Source of the DNA: an uncultured Flavobacteriaceae bacterium
GTDB taxonomy: Bacteria; Bacteroidota; Bacteroidia; Flavobacteriales; Flavobacteriaceae
DNA length: 64,000 nucleotides
Assembly (NCBI GenBank): GCA_905181835.1
Contig: CAJIZF010000002.1
Location: forward strand, 1-64,000
Direction: 5' to 3'
Part shown: positions 12,341-23,200 of the stretch, piece after piece
How the letters are laid out: each line of letters opens with the position of its first letter
How positions within the stretch are numbered: position 1 is the first letter of the stretch
The notes under the pieces: model-generated
Told to the model about the DNA's origin: nothing
What the model saw: the letters and a program-made list of their open reading frames with translations, nothing else
Databases searched by the model: none
Made by a program: the position numbers and the translations under genes

Positions 12341-12499
12341 TTATTTAAAATCCAGAACTTTTTTTGTCACCCAAAGGCGATAACCAAATAGCGCTAATTG
12401 CCATTTCTTTGCTTTTGCTAAATCTAATCGTTGTTTAGTAAAGCTAGGTAATAGTGTTTTATTCATTTTAGCAAGTGATTTAAACAAAATCTTTTCCAT
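12341..12499 (-). CDS. Small conserved-looking basic protein (52 aa)
   Basis: An ATG at 12499 opens a 52-codon frame: MEKILFKSLAKMNKTLLPSF, then TKQRLDLAKAKKWQLALFGY, then RLWVTKKVLDFK and a stop. It is rich in Lys and hydrophobic residues in an amphipathic pattern. Small proteins of this sort occur in many Flavobacteriaceae, sometimes labelled SsrA-binding protein, but it has no SmpB domain. It follows an AT-rich leader and lies on the same strand as the YwqK-like gene, 15 bp upstream of its start. Function unknown. Confidence 0.65.
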   Translation of the reverse strand: MEKILFKSLAKMNKTLLPSFTKQRLDLAKAKKWQLALFGYRLWVTKKVLDFK

Positions 12500-12622
12500 A
12501 ATACAAAAATACAAATAAAATAAGTTTCATTCTAATCATATAAAATGGAATTTTTTTCAATTTTTGTATTTTATTTTTTATCGAATAGTATTTTTTGAAT
12601 TCTTAAAATGTGTTTTAAATAG

Positions 12623-12630
12623 TATCTTCG
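12623..12630 (+). promoter_or_regulatory. Probable -7 box of the antiporter gene
   Basis: TATCTTCG is a common variant of TAnnTTTG in Flavobacteria; it lies 20 bp before the ATG. Confidence 0.45.
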
Positions 12631-12649
12631 CGACTTAATATATATATAT

Positions 12650-13615
12650 ATGAATATTGTTTTTATCCTGTTAGGATTAACATTGTTGGTAATAGGAGGC
12701 GAATTTTTGGTTCGTTCGTCTGTAGCTATATCATTAAAATTTCATTTATCGAGAATGGTAATTGGGTTAACAGTAGTCTCGTTTGCTACTTCTGCACCAG
12801 AATTATTTGTAAGTGTTCAAGCGGCTTTAGATGGATATCCTTCTATTGCTTTAGGAAATGTGATAGGTTCTAATATTGCAAATATTGGATTGGTACTAGG
12901 AGTTACAGCTATTATTTCTCCATTGTTCTTAGATAGAGATTTTTATAAATTTAATTGGCCTGTAATGATGTTGTTTTCTTTGGCATTGTATTTTGTTGTG
13001 AAATTTGGATATGGTATTGGTAGAACTGAGGGAATTGTATTAATACTTGCGTTAGCGGTCTATTTATTTATATTAATTAGAAAAGCTCAAAAAAACAGAA
13101 AAATTAAAATTGCGAAAAATGCTATTGATATTGATATAAAAACAACTTCTAATTTTAAAATAGTTAGTTGGGTATTAATTGGAGGAACTGCATTGTGGAG
13201 TGGAAGCGAATTCTTAGTTGAAGGGGCGGTTAACCTTGCTCTTTACTTCGAAGTGAGTAACCGAGTAATTGCAGTGACCATGATTGCAATTGGCACTAGT
13301 GTGCCTGAGCTAGCGGCATCTGTGATGGCAGCCTTAAAGCATGAAAAGGAATTATTAATAGGTAATATTATTGGTTCGAATATTTTTAATATTGCATCTG
13401 TTTTAGGAATTACAGCTATCATACATCCAATTACTGTATCAGCATCTAGTTTGCCTTTAGTTTTATTCGATATTATTTGGATGATATGTTTTTCTGCTGC
13501 CATATATATATTTGCTCATCTGCCTAAACGATTTATACTAAGCAGGTATAAAGGAATTATTTTATTTGTAGGATATGCCATTTTTATGGGCTTAATCTTC
13601 CTAAGTTTCGATTGA
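12650..13615 (+). CDS. Calcium/sodium antiporter, CaCA family (YrbG type)
   Basis: 321 residues with about ten hydrophobic segments. It has the two alpha repeats typical of the family: residues 45-85 (TVVSFATSAPELFVSVQAAL and LGNVIGSNIANIGLVLG) and residues 205-255 (AIGTSVPELAASVMAALKHE and IGNIIGSNIFNIASVLG). The acidic residue in the SAPELF and SVPELA motifs binds the cation. The central loop at residues 142-160 is basic and short, as in bacterial members. It exchanges Na+ or H+ for Ca2+ across the inner membrane. It is a single-gene unit with a full-length family match. Confidence 0.92.
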   Translation: MNIVFILLGLTLLVIGGEFLVRSSVAISLKFHLSRMVIGLTVVSFATSAPELFVSVQAALDGYPSIALGNVIGSNIANIGLVLGVTAIISPLFLDRDFYKFNWPVMMLFSLALYFVVKFGYGIGRTEGIVLILALAVYLFILIRKAQKNRKIKIAKNAIDIDIKTTSNFKIVSWVLIGGTALWSGSEFLVEGAVNLALYFEVSNRVIAVTMIAIGTSVPELAASVMAALKHEKELLIGNIIGSNIFNIASVLGITAIIHPITVSASSLPLVLFDIIWMICFSAAIYIFAHLPKRFILSRYKGIILFVGYAIFMGLIFLSFD

Positions 13616-13734
13616 TAAAAAAATATTTTAAGTGTATTTTTTGTTTTGTAACAATAAAACAGGGGTTGTTTTTTATAATTCTACATTTTTTACAAAAAAA
13701 CAATAAAAAATAGGGGGTCTTTGGTTAAAAAAGC

Positions 13735-13742
13735 TATTTTTG
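13735..13742 (+). promoter_or_regulatory. -7 box of the glutamine synthetase gene
   Basis: TATTTTTG fits TAnnTTTG, 34 bp before the ATG. Confidence 0.55.
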
Positions 13743-13776
13743 TACTTTTAATAACATTAATTAAAATTACATTAAT

Positions 13777-15963
13777 ATGTCCACCCTTAGATTTAGAGCA
13801 GTCAATGAAACATTAAATAGAAAACCTATTCCAGTAGAAGAACCAGCAAGGCGATCTGCAATTTTTGGAAAAAACGTTTTTAATGAGTTGGCAATGCGTC
13901 AGTTTTTATCAAAAGATTCTTATAATAGTGTTATTGATGCCACGGTTAACGGTTCAAAAATTAATAGAAATATTGCCGATCATATTTCTACAGGTATGAA
14001 AGAATGGGCAATTACAAAAGGAGCAACACATTATACCCATTGGTTTCAGCCTTTAACAGGTTCTACTGCGGAAAAGCATGATGCATTTTTTGAAACTACA
14101 GAAGACGGTCAAGCAATTGAAAAATTTGGAGGTGGACAATTAGTCCAACAAGAACCTGATGCATCTAGTTTTCCAAATGGTGGAATTAGAAATACTTTTG
14201 AAGCAAGAGGTTATACAGCTTGGGATCCAACTTCACCTGCTTTTATATACGGTACTACGCTTTGTATACCAACAGTTTTTGTTTCCTATACTGGAGAAGC
14301 GCTAGATAACAAAACACCATTGTTAAGGTCATTACAGGTATTGGATTCTGCTGCAACAAAAGTAGCCAAGTATTTTGATAAAAATGTTACCAAAACGATA
14401 GCAACCTTAGGTTGGGAACAAGAATATTTTCTTATAGACAAGGCCATGGCATCTTCTAGACCAGATATCACTTTAACAGGTAGAACCTTGTTAGGTCATG
14501 AAGTTGCAAAAGGGCAACAATTAGATGATCACTACTTCGGGTCTATTCCAACGAGAGCATTAGATTATATGCGTGACTTAGAAACAGAATGTATGTTATT
14601 AGGTATTCCTGTTAAGACACGCCATAATGAAGTTGCTCCAAATCAATTTGAATTAGCTCCAATTTTTGAAGAAGCCAATCTTGCAGTAGATCATAATTCC
14701 TTATTAATGGATATTATGGAAAAAGTTGCAGAAAGACATCATTTTAAAGTGTTATTTCATGAAAAACCATTTAAAGGAATCAACGGAAGTGGAAAACATA
14801 ATAATTGGTCATTAAGTACCAATACTGGGGTTAATTTATTAAGTCCTGGAAAAACTCCAAAACGCAACCTTCAGTTCCTAACCTATTTCATAAATACGAT
14901 TAAGGCTGTAAATGATTATGAAGAGTTAATGCGTTCTTCTATTGCAAGTGCCAATAATGATCATCGTTTAGGAGCTAATGAAGCACCACCAGCTATTATT
15001 TCTGTATTTATTGGAACTCAGCTTACAAAAGCATTAGATGAATTAGAGAAAGTTACTACTGGTAAATTATCTCCAGAAGAAAAGACAGATCTTAAATTAA
15101 ATGTAGTAGGAAAAATTCCTGAAATATTATTAGACAATACAGATCGCAATAGAACATCCCCATTTGCCTTTACGGGTAATAAATTTGAGTTTAGAGCTGT
15201 TGGTTCAACTGCGAATTGTGCGACTCCAATGACCGTATTAAATTCTATTGTTGCAAAACAATTAATTGAATTTAAGAAAAGCGTGGATCTTCTTATTGAA
15301 GAAAAGAAAATGAAAAAAGACGATGCTATTTTTAATGTGCTTAGAGAGTATGTTAAAGCTTCTAAGCGTATCAGATTTGAAGGAGATGGCTATGGAAAAG
15401 CTTGGGAAATAGAAGCGAAAAAAAGAGGACTTAGTAATCATAGAAGTACTCCAGAAGCATTAAAAGCAAAAATAGCCGAAAAAACAATTGCTCTATATGA
15501 AGAACTTAATATTATGAGCAGAGTAGAGATTGAAGCTCGTTATGAAATAAAAGTAGAAGAGTATTCCATGCGTATTCAAATAGAAGGAAGAGTACTTGGA
15601 GATATAGCTAGGAATCATATCATTCCCACAGCAATTAAATATCAAAATATTTTAATTAAAAATGTTCAAGGCCTAAAAGATATTTATGGTAACGACTTTA
15701 AAAGATTATCAGTAGAGCAATTAAAGTTGATTGAAAAAATTTCTGAGCATATCGAGAAAATCAATATGGGAATAACTGATATGATTGAAGAACGAAAAAA
15801 AGCTAATAAAATTAATTCCACTGAACTCTGTGCAAAAGCTTATTGTAATAAGGTTAAACCTTATTTTGATGAAATAAGATATCATTGTGATAAATTAGAA
15901 TTATTAGTAGATGATGAACTTTGGCCATTATCTAAGTATCGAGAAATGATCATGTTAAAATAA
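13777..15963 (+). CDS. glnN: Glutamine synthetase type III (GlnN)
   Basis: 728 residues, the length usual for the type III enzyme of Bacteroidetes (about 725-730) and far longer than type I. It makes glutamine from glutamate, ammonia and ATP in the cytoplasm. Visible features: the N-terminal region with HYTHWFQPLTGSTAEKHDAF, the metal-binding segment TLGWEQEYFLID, KTRHNEVAPNQFELAPIFEE, the ATP-site segment GSGKHNNWSLSTNTGVNLL, and NRTSPFAFTGNKFEFRAVGS. The long C-terminal helical region (residues about 590-728) is specific to type III. It is monocistronic, with its own promoter and a strong terminator. No nitrogen regulator is adjacent. Confidence 0.95.
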   Translation: MSTLRFRAVNETLNRKPIPVEEPARRSAIFGKNVFNELAMRQFLSKDSYNSVIDATVNGSKINRNIADHISTGMKEWAITKGATHYTHWFQPLTGSTAEKHDAFFETTEDGQAIEKFGGGQLVQQEPDASSFPNGGIRNTFEARGYTAWDPTSPAFIYGTTLCIPTVFVSYTGEALDNKTPLLRSLQVLDSAATKVAKYFDKNVTKTIATLGWEQEYFLIDKAMASSRPDITLTGRTLLGHEVAKGQQLDDHYFGSIPTRALDYMRDLETECMLLGIPVKTRHNEVAPNQFELAPIFEEANLAVDHNSLLMDIMEKVAERHHFKVLFHEKPFKGINGSGKHNNWSLSTNTGVNLLSPGKTPKRNLQFLTYFINTIKAVNDYEELMRSSIASANNDHRLGANEAPPAIISVFIGTQLTKALDELEKVTTGKLSPEEKTDLKLNVVGKIPEILLDNTDRNRTSPFAFTGNKFEFRAVGSTANCATPMTVLNSIVAKQLIEFKKSVDLLIEEKKMKKDDAIFNVLREYVKASKRIRFEGDGYGKAWEIEAKKRGLSNHRSTPEALKAKIAEKTIALYEELNIMSRVEIEARYEIKVEEYSMRIQIEGRVLGDIARNHIIPTAIKYQNILIKNVQGLKDIYGNDFKRLSVEQLKLIEKISEHIEKINMGITDMIEERKKANKINSTELCAKAYCNKVKPYFDEIRYHCDKLELLVDDELWPLSKYREMIMLK

Positions 15964-15984
15964 ACTTTAATAAGAATTTATATA

Positions 15985-16017
15985 AGTCGCTTAATCATTA
16001 TTAAGCGACTTTTTTTT
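15985..16017 (+). terminator. Terminator after glutamine synthetase
   Basis: AGTCGCTTAAT and ATTAAGCGACT form a perfect 11-bp stem with loop CATT, followed by seven T. Confidence 0.92.
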
Positions 16018-16020
16018 AAC

Positions 16021-16028
16021 TATTTTTG
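16021..16028 (+). promoter_or_regulatory. -7 box of purM
   Basis: TATTTTTG, 18 bp before the ATG at 16047. Confidence 0.5.
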
Positions 16029-16046
16029 TAATAATATTTAGATATT

Positions 16047-17225
16047 ATGGACCAAGAAATTTCAAAGAGATATGCGCAAAGAGGCGTTTCTGCATCAAAA
16101 GAGGATGTACACAATGCTATTAAAAGTATCGATAAAGGATTGTTTCCTCAAGCATTTTGTAAAATCGTACCTGATTATTTAACAGGTGATAAAGATTATT
16201 GTTTAGTGATGCACGCAGATGGTGCAGGAACAAAATCTTCCTTAGCTTATATGTATTGGAAGGAAACAGGAGATCTATCTGTTTGGAAAGGTATTGCACA
16301 AGACGCTTTAATTATGAATATTGATGATTTATTATGTGTGGGTGCAACAGATAATATTATGCTTTCTTCAACCATAGGCCGGAATAAAAATAAAATTCCA
16401 GGTGAAGTTATTTCTGCTATAATAAATGGATCTGAAGAATTATTAAAAGACTTAAAACAATTTGGAGTAACTATTCATTCTACAGGAGGAGAAACTGCAG
16501 ATGTTGGAGATTTGGTAAGAACTATCATCGTTGATTCTACGGTAACTGCTCGAATGAAACGAACCGATGTTATTGATAATTCAACTATTAAAGCTGGAGA
16601 TGTAATCGTTGGATTGGAGTCATTTGGTCAAGCTTCTTATGAAACAGAATACAATGGTGGTATGGGAAGTAACGGTCTTACTTCTGCTCGTCATGATGTT
16701 TTTGAAAAATATTTAGCTACTAAATATCCTGAAAGTTTTGATCAAGAAGTGCCAGAAGACTTGGTGTATTCAGGGTCTAAAAAATTAACAGATTCAGTTG
16801 ATAACACTAATTTGAATGCAGGAAAATTGGTTTTATCACCTACGCGGACTTATGCTCCTATTATTAAAAGTATCCTTTCAAAATATACCAATAAAGAAAT
16901 TCATGGTATGGTTCATTGTAGTGGTGGGGCTCAAACTAAGATTCTTCATTTTGTAAAAAACCTTCATATTATAAAAGATAATTTATTTGGAGTTCCTCCT
17001 TTATTTAAATTAATTCAAGCGGAAAGTAAGACAGATTGGAAAGAAATGTACCAAGTATTTAATATGGGACATCGCATGGAATTGTATGTTCCTCAAGAAA
17101 TAGCAGATGATATCATAGGTATTTCTAAGTCATTTAATGTAGATGCAAAGATTGTTGGAAGGATAGAAGCTTCTGAAACAAAAAAATTGACTATTAAAAG
17201 TGAATTTGGAGAGTTCCTTTATTAA
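16047..17225 (+). CDS. purM: Phosphoribosylformylglycinamidine cyclo-ligase (AIR synthetase)
   Basis: 392 residues; it closes the imidazole ring of purine biosynthesis using ATP and FGAM. The N-terminal glycine-rich segment CLVMHADGAGTKSSLAYMYW and GGETADVGDLV are ATP-binding signatures of the PurM/ThiL/HypE superfamily. IHGMVHCSGGAQTKILHFV and VFNMGHRMELYV match the C-terminal domain. The protein is about 45 residues longer than the E. coli enzyme, as in other Bacteroidetes PurM-like proteins. It begins a short plus-strand run with prfA and pyrF, but prfA has its own promoter box. Confidence 0.9.
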   Translation: MDQEISKRYAQRGVSASKEDVHNAIKSIDKGLFPQAFCKIVPDYLTGDKDYCLVMHADGAGTKSSLAYMYWKETGDLSVWKGIAQDALIMNIDDLLCVGATDNIMLSSTIGRNKNKIPGEVISAIINGSEELLKDLKQFGVTIHSTGGETADVGDLVRTIIVDSTVTARMKRTDVIDNSTIKAGDVIVGLESFGQASYETEYNGGMGSNGLTSARHDVFEKYLATKYPESFDQEVPEDLVYSGSKKLTDSVDNTNLNAGKLVLSPTRTYAPIIKSILSKYTNKEIHGMVHCSGGAQTKILHFVKNLHIIKDNLFGVPPLFKLIQAESKTDWKEMYQVFNMGHRMELYVPQEIADDIIGISKSFNVDAKIVGRIEASETKKLTIKSEFGEFLY

Positions 17226-17293
17226 CTGACATCTTCTAGAAGGAAGAGCATAGTTTTTTTCTATTCTATTTACTTAAGTTATTAGAAAGATTG

Positions 17294-17301
17294 TAAATTT
17301 G
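17294..17301 (+). promoter_or_regulatory. -7 box of prfA-pyrF
   Basis: TAAATTTG, 18 bp before the prfA ATG. Confidence 0.5.
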
Positions 17302-17318
17302 TAAGACAATAAAATTTT

Positions 17319-18395
17319 ATGTTAGAAAAACTTCAAATAGTAAAACAGCGCTTTGATGAGGTAAGTGATTTAATTATTCAACCAAATATAATTACTGACC
17401 AACCACGGTATATTCAATTAAATAAAGAATATAAAGATTTAAGATTATTAATGGATAAGCGTGAAGAATATGTTACGTTAACCAATAATATTAATGAAGC
17501 TGAAGAAATTATTTCTGACGGTAGTGATGCCGAAATGATTGAAATGGCAAAAATGGAGATGGACGATGCCAAAAATAGAATCCCTCAATTAGAAGAAGAA
17601 ATAAAATTTTTATTGATACCTAAGGATCCGGAAGATGCTAAAAATGCAGTAATGGAGATCAGAGCTGGCACTGGTGGAGATGAAGCTAGTATTTTTGCAG
17701 GTGATCTTTTTAGAATGTATACAAAGTATTGTGAAGGTAGAGGTTGGAAAACGAGCGTAGTAGATTTTAGTGAAGGTACAAGTGGTGGTTTTAAAGAAAT
17801 ACAGCTTGAAATTAATGGAGATGATGTATATGGTGTTTTAAAGTTTGAAGCTGGAGTGCATCGTGTTCAAAGAGTTCCGCAAACTGAAACGCAGGGTAGA
17901 GTACACACAAGTGCAGCAACTGTTATGGTGTTCCCTGAAGCCGAAGAATTTGATGTGCAAATAGAAATGAAAGATGTAAGAGTTGATTATTTCTGTTCTT
18001 CTGGACCTGGTGGTCAATCGGTAAACACTACCTATTCAGCAGTTCGTTTAACACATGTTCCAACTGGATTAGTAGCGCAATGTCAAGATCAAAAATCTCA
18101 ACATAAAAATAAAGAGAAAGCTTTTAAAGTACTTCGTTCTAGATTGTATGACCTCGAGTTGGCTAAAAAACAAGCAGAAGATGCTTTAAAAAGAGGTTCT
18201 ATGGTAACAAGTGGAGATCGTAGTGCTAAAATTAGAACTTATAATTATTCTCAAGGTAGAGTTACTGATCATAGGATTAATCTAACATTATACGATTTAA
18301 GTAATATTATAAATGGTGATATTCAAAAAATAATTGATGAATTGCAGTTGGTGAACAATACCGAAAAGCTAAAAGAATCAGGAGAAACTTTTTAA
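17319..18395 (+). CDS. prfA: Peptide chain release factor 1
   Basis: 358 residues, standard RF1 length. It recognises UAA and UAG and releases the peptide on the ribosome. The N-terminal helical domain is followed by the codon-recognition domain with [20 protein letters not shown], in which the PxT tripeptide (residues about 187-189) identifies RF1 rather than RF2. The catalytic GGQ loop is in [20 protein letters not shown] (GGQ at about 231-233). pyrF starts 10 bp downstream, so the two are probably co-transcribed. Confidence 0.96.
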   Translation: MLEKLQIVKQRFDEVSDLIIQPNIITDQPRYIQLNKEYKDLRLLMDKREEYVTLTNNINEAEEIISDGSDAEMIEMAKMEMDDAKNRIPQLEEEIKFLLIPKDPEDAKNAVMEIRAGTGGDEASIFAGDLFRMYTKYCEGRGWKTSVVDFSEGTSGGFKEIQLEINGDDVYGVLKFEAGVHRVQRVPQTETQGRVHTSAATVMVFPEAEEFDVQIEMKDVRVDYFCSSGPGGQSVNTTYSAVRLTHVPTGLVAQCQDQKSQHKNKEKAFKVLRSRLYDLELAKKQAEDALKRGSMVTSGDRSAKIRTYNYSQGRVTDHRINLTLYDLSNIINGDIQKIIDELQLVNNTEKLKESGETF

Positions 18396-18404
18396 TCATA
18401 AGTA

Positions 18405-19235
18405 ATGACAAATGACTTTCTAATTTCCGAAATTCGAAAAAAGGATTCTTTCCTTTGTATTGGTTTGGACGTGGATTTAAATAAAATTCCAAAACATTTA
18501 TTAGAAGTGGAAGACCCAATTTTTGCTTTTAATAAAGCAATAATTGATGCCACTAATCATTTAGTGGTTGCTTATAAACCAAATACGGCATTTTATGAAG
18601 CTTATGGAATTAAAGGATGGAAGGCTTTAAAAAAGACGATTGATTATTTAAATATTAATCATCCAGAAATATTTACCATCGCTGATGCAAAACGTGGAGA
18701 TATTGGTAATACATCTGCGATGTATGCTAAAGCATTTCTAGAGGATTTAGGCTTCGATGCCGTTACGGTTGCTCCTTACATGGGTAAAGATTCTGTAGAG
18801 CCATTTTTATCTTTTAAAGAAAAGCATACTATATTATTAGCCTTAACATCAAATAAAGGAGCATTCGATTTTCAAACTCAAATAATTGATAATGAAGAAT
18901 TGTATAAACAGGTTTTAAAAACTTCAAAATCTTGGGAGTATAGTGATCAATTAATGTATGTGGTTGGTGCCACAAAAGCTGAATATTTTAAAGAAATAAG
19001 AAAGATTGTCCCAAATAGTTTCCTATTAGTTCCTGGAGTAGGAGCACAGGGAGGTAATTTGCAGAATGTTTGCAAATATGGAATGAATGAAGATGTAGGT
19101 TTGCTTATTAATTCCTCAAGGGGCATTATTTATGCCTCTAATCAATTAGACTTTGCCGAAGCTGCTGCCTGCGAAGCAGAAGTTTTACAAAAACAAATGA
19201 AAGCTATTTTATATGAAAATAGTCATTCAGTCTAA
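18405..19235 (+). CDS. pyrF: Orotidine 5'-phosphate decarboxylase
   Basis: 276 residues; it converts OMP to UMP, the last step of de novo pyrimidine synthesis. It is of the longer subfamily (about 270 residues). The substrate-binding start [19 protein letters not shown], the catalytic DxKxxD motif in [20 protein letters not shown], and the phosphate-loop segment [15 protein letters not shown] are present. It directly follows prfA and ends in convergent orientation with the SprF-like gene. Confidence 0.95.
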   Translation: MTNDFLISEIRKKDSFLCIGLDVDLNKIPKHLLEVEDPIFAFNKAIIDATNHLVVAYKPNTAFYEAYGIKGWKALKKTIDYLNINHPEIFTIADAKRGDIGNTSAMYAKAFLEDLGFDAVTVAPYMGKDSVEPFLSFKEKHTILLALTSNKGAFDFQTQIIDNEELYKQVLKTSKSWEYSDQLMYVVGATKAEYFKEIRKIVPNSFLLVPGVGAQGGNLQNVCKYGMNEDVGLLINSSRGIIYASNQLDFAEAAACEAEVLQKQMKAILYENSHSV

Positions 19236-19288
19236 TCAATAAAATATGTTACTCAAAAGGTCATTAACGATTATATAATTTTCCTGTC

Positions 19289-20290
19289 TTAAAAATTAAA
19301 TGTTCTTAATCTTTTATAGTCTCCTCTATTTCTTGAAAGCCACGGTTCAAAATTAAATTGTATTGAAACTTCGAAAATAGAAGGAGAATATCTAATATCG
19401 TTTTTTATAGAAAAACTATAAGCAGTATTAAAATTTATATTGCCAGCCTCGATTCCAAAATTTAAACCAAAATTAACTAATGAAAAATCTTCTAATTTTG
19501 TTAATTTTTGATGTATACCACCTCTAAAACTAGCAAACTGAACTTCTTGAGATGAATACAATTTTAAGATATCACCAATTTTAGTTACAGATGCGTAGGC
19601 AAAAAGATATGAATCTTTTGGTAATGATGACCTATTGTATGGGTCAAGTTCTGCTTCATAAGCCCCTTGAATCGATATAGAAAAATCTCTTTTTTCATTG
19701 GCCTCAGTATCAAAACTTATTTCAGCTTGATTGATATGTTTTGCACTCAATCCTACTAGGAATGATTCATTATATAAAAGTCCTCCAATCCCCGCATCAA
19801 AACTGTTATTAGTTTGAGGGGTTGTTATCAATGGGTCGTTTGAAGTAGGAAGAATTACCCCTTCTGAAATCACTAGCTGATCTTCAAAAATATAATTTGA
19901 GGCATCAACTTTTCGGTCAAAAATACCAAGGTATATTGAAGGTAAGAAATAAAGATCTCTTCCTACATCAATTTTATAGGTATATGAAAGGTTTAATTGG
20001 TTTTCTAAATAACCGAATTCCTTTACGTTATGTGAAACAAAATCTACACCTATTGAAAATTTTAACTTCTCTAGACCATACGCTGCAAAGGCATATTTTG
20101 TATCAATATTTCTAATGCCATCGTAACTAATTGTATTATAAATCACACCTGCCTTAGATTCAAAATTAAACCCATTATAACTTGGATTAATTAACTGCAT
20201 ATTATTTGCTTCGTTAATTAAAAAGCCCTGACTAAAAATTGAACCTAATGGTACAAAAAATAATAATATTTTGATTATAAATTTTTTCAT
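19289..20290 (-). CDS. PorP/SprF family type IX secretion-associated outer membrane protein
   Basis: 333 residues. The signal peptide MKKFIIKILLFFVPLGSIFS is followed by the typical family start QGFLINEANNMQLINPSYNG. The rest is beta-strand-rich with alternating polar and hydrophobic residues (FLPSIYLGIFDRKVDASNYI, SFLVGLSAKHINQAEISFDT, INFNTAYSFSIKNDIRYSPS), as expected of an outer-membrane barrel. In Flavobacterium johnsoniae, SprF is needed for export of the giant adhesin SprB. Here the gene starts 2 bp after the stop of the giant adhesin, on the same strand. It is very likely the dedicated secretion or anchoring partner of that adhesin. Confidence 0.88.
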   Translation of the reverse strand: MKKFIIKILLFFVPLGSIFSQGFLINEANNMQLINPSYNGFNFESKAGVIYNTISYDGIRNIDTKYAFAAYGLEKLKFSIGVDFVSHNVKEFGYLENQLNLSYTYKIDVGRDLYFLPSIYLGIFDRKVDASNYIFEDQLVISEGVILPTSNDPLITTPQTNNSFDAGIGGLLYNESFLVGLSAKHINQAEISFDTEANEKRDFSISIQGAYEAELDPYNRSSLPKDSYLFAYASVTKIGDILKLYSSQEVQFASFRGGIHQKLTKLEDFSLVNFGLNFGIEAGNINFNTAYSFSIKNDIRYSPSIFEVSIQFNFEPWLSRNRGDYKRLRTFNF

Positions 20291-20292
20291 AA

Positions 20293-23200
20293 CTATCTTA
20301 AAATTTTAAATAATCCTGTTTTTATAACTTCCTCACCAGTTAATAACTTAGCTTTAACTTTATAGATAAAATAGGGAGTTGTTGATTTTGCATTTTCACC
20401 ATCCCAACCATTAATAATCAAATCATTTGAAATTAAGTCGGTAACTGAATTTTCATAATATATTTGATGTCCATCGGGATCAAATATTTGGAAATCGATT
20501 TCAAGAATTCCACCTGTAAATAAAGGTCTAAAAAGGTCATTAAAATTATCTGAATTTGGAGTAAAAACATTTGGTAACATTATCGTATACCCTTTACCTA
20601 TTCTTATTTCCTGAGTTACTGAAGCAGTACATCCAGCACTACTATAGATATCTAAAGTAACTATGTAAATTCCATCTAGATTAAATGCATGGGTTACTAC
20701 TGGACCAAACTCTAGCGGTGTTCCATCTCCAAAATTCCACATAAAAGTTTCAATTCCAGTAGTAAATGTAGATTCGAAAATTATTGAGGAACCTATTGAA
20801 ATTGATCCAAACTGATCATATTCAGGATTTGAAAATTGAATTTCTGGAACCGGAACAAACCAGTTGGTTTCTTCTTCATCCACAATTACACCACATCCAA
20901 ATTCATTAATAATTTCTAGAGGCGCTTCTGTTAAAGGATTAGAAATAAATATTTCATAAGTATTAAAATCTGGGAAACTATTTATAATTTCTATGTTTCC
21001 TGGATCTATTATTTGATTATCGTAATAAAAGAATAATTCAGAATCATTAGAATAAACATCAATGGTCAAATATCCAGAAGTTAATTCACATAATTCAAAA
21101 TCGACTGCTAAATTATCGTAGCTAATTGAATCTCTATTGATTTGAAATATTTCTTCTTTAGAGCAGAGTACATTGCCATCCAAGTCATTATTATTTATTT
21201 CTACTTTATAAATTCCTGGGGCTAAATTAAATATTGTTGATAATCCTGAGTACTGAGGTAAAAGTTCCCAAGAACCTGCGTTACAAGAATTAATACCCCC
21301 TTCAACGTTTAATAGGGTTGGGTCTCCTAGAATTAGTGTATTTAAACCTGCACAGATAATAATTTCAGTACCAATAAAACTTGAATTATATATATCAATT
21401 GTCTCAAAAATATTTGAATCACAATTAAAATATTGTAAGGTGGTAATAAAATAATCATCATCAATACCATCATTATTATTGTCAATTCCCGAACCTAAAT
21501 CAGGATCTGCAGAATCAATTATACCATCATTGTCAGCATCAATCAAACCAGGGTCAGTTGTTCCATCACCATCTAAATCAGAATCACCATAATCAGGTAT
21601 TCCATCAAAATCTAGATCTATTGGTGAGATTGAATAATTAAAACAGTTTTGACTACCATCCAAGGTATACCATTCAATTTGATCAATTAAGTTGACATCG
21701 CCACCCGTAATTTGTAATTGAATTTCCCCATCATTTATTCCAGAATCACAACTTGGAAGTATGATATCTACTATATCAACAATAATTTCATCAGATTCAG
21801 TTACTTCAAATGACTCTGTAGTAACACCACATCCTTGATCATTAGTTACATCTGTTATTTCAACAATATAGGTTCCTGGTAGTAAATTTTCAATATCCTG
21901 ATTGATACTTGAAAAAGAGTTAGGTCCAGACCAGCTGTAGGTGTAAACACCACTTATACTTCCTGCTGACAAAACTAAATTAACTGCTCCATTAGCAGAA
22001 CCATAACAATAAACCGGTTTTATTTCTGAGTTTAGTAAAGGAGGGTCACCTGGTCCTGGATCTGGTGAGATTTGCGTCACAATTATTGAATCAGCTATCG
22101 CTACAGCTGGATAAATAATAATCTCTCCTTCTAATGCTGCTAGACAATCGTTAGGACTGGATGCATATAAAATATACTGGATTACAAGTGCACTTGTTAA
22201 CGCAGTACCATTATATTGACCAGAGATAGTAATGATTCCTGTTATTGGATCAAAGGAAGCCTCTAATCCGTCTGTCAGTCCAATCGAAGTAAAGTTGTCA
22301 TAGTTTCCTATTAATTGATAAGAAATAATATCTATAGGTGAATTTTCACAAACCTCTTGAAATTCTGTTGAAGGATCAGAAAGTAAGTCAAAATAAGGTC
22401 CGTCTATCACATCAATTATTCCCTGAAATTGAGAATTACAATTGCCAAAGGATGATTCAACTATATAATTAAAGGTTCCTACAACTAAAGGAGCACCTAT
22501 AATTTCAAGAATGATATCTCCTGTTGTAGGATCAATTTCATTTGTATAAGTACAACCATTTGGAAGCCCACTAACATCAGCAAATAAAGCATCTGAAATA
22601 GTAAAAACTATCGGATCAATTTCATTATTTAAACACAAACTTTGATTGGTTGCTTGCGGATTTACCGGCACTATAGTATCACCAGAATCGATAACTTCTA
22701 TAGTTCCTAACTCAATTAGTGCGGTATTTTCACATAAGCCAAAAGTAGTAATTTGATAATTATAGATACCGAGTCCAACCACTGTACCAGATATTGTAAG
22801 TAATAATGATCCGGAAGAATCATCTGTATTATAGGAAACTCCAGTAGGAAGACCAGTTACAGTGGCTCCAATACTACCCCCTTCTAATATGTATACGATG
22901 TTAATGATTTCAGAATTATCACAAACTATTTGATCATTGGTTCCTATATCGGATAATAATGAAATCTCATCAGCTGGATTAACTGTTATTTCGCCAGATA
23001 CTGAGTTTTCACAAACTTGACCAATAGTGGTAATTGTGTAAATATAATTTGTAGTAACTGAGATATTTTCAGTTGGAAATCCTGATATTATTAATTGATT
23101 TAATACAGTATCAAAAGCATAAGAGATACCTAATGGCAATCCGTTCACAGATAGTGACACTGGTGTTTCACTAAAATTATAGACAATTGGTTGAAGTGGA

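Noticed and set aside
12150-12383. 77-residue plus-strand frame across the YwqK-like gene start
   Set aside because: It overlaps the well-supported minus-strand lipoprotein start and the 52-residue gene, and has no recognisable features.
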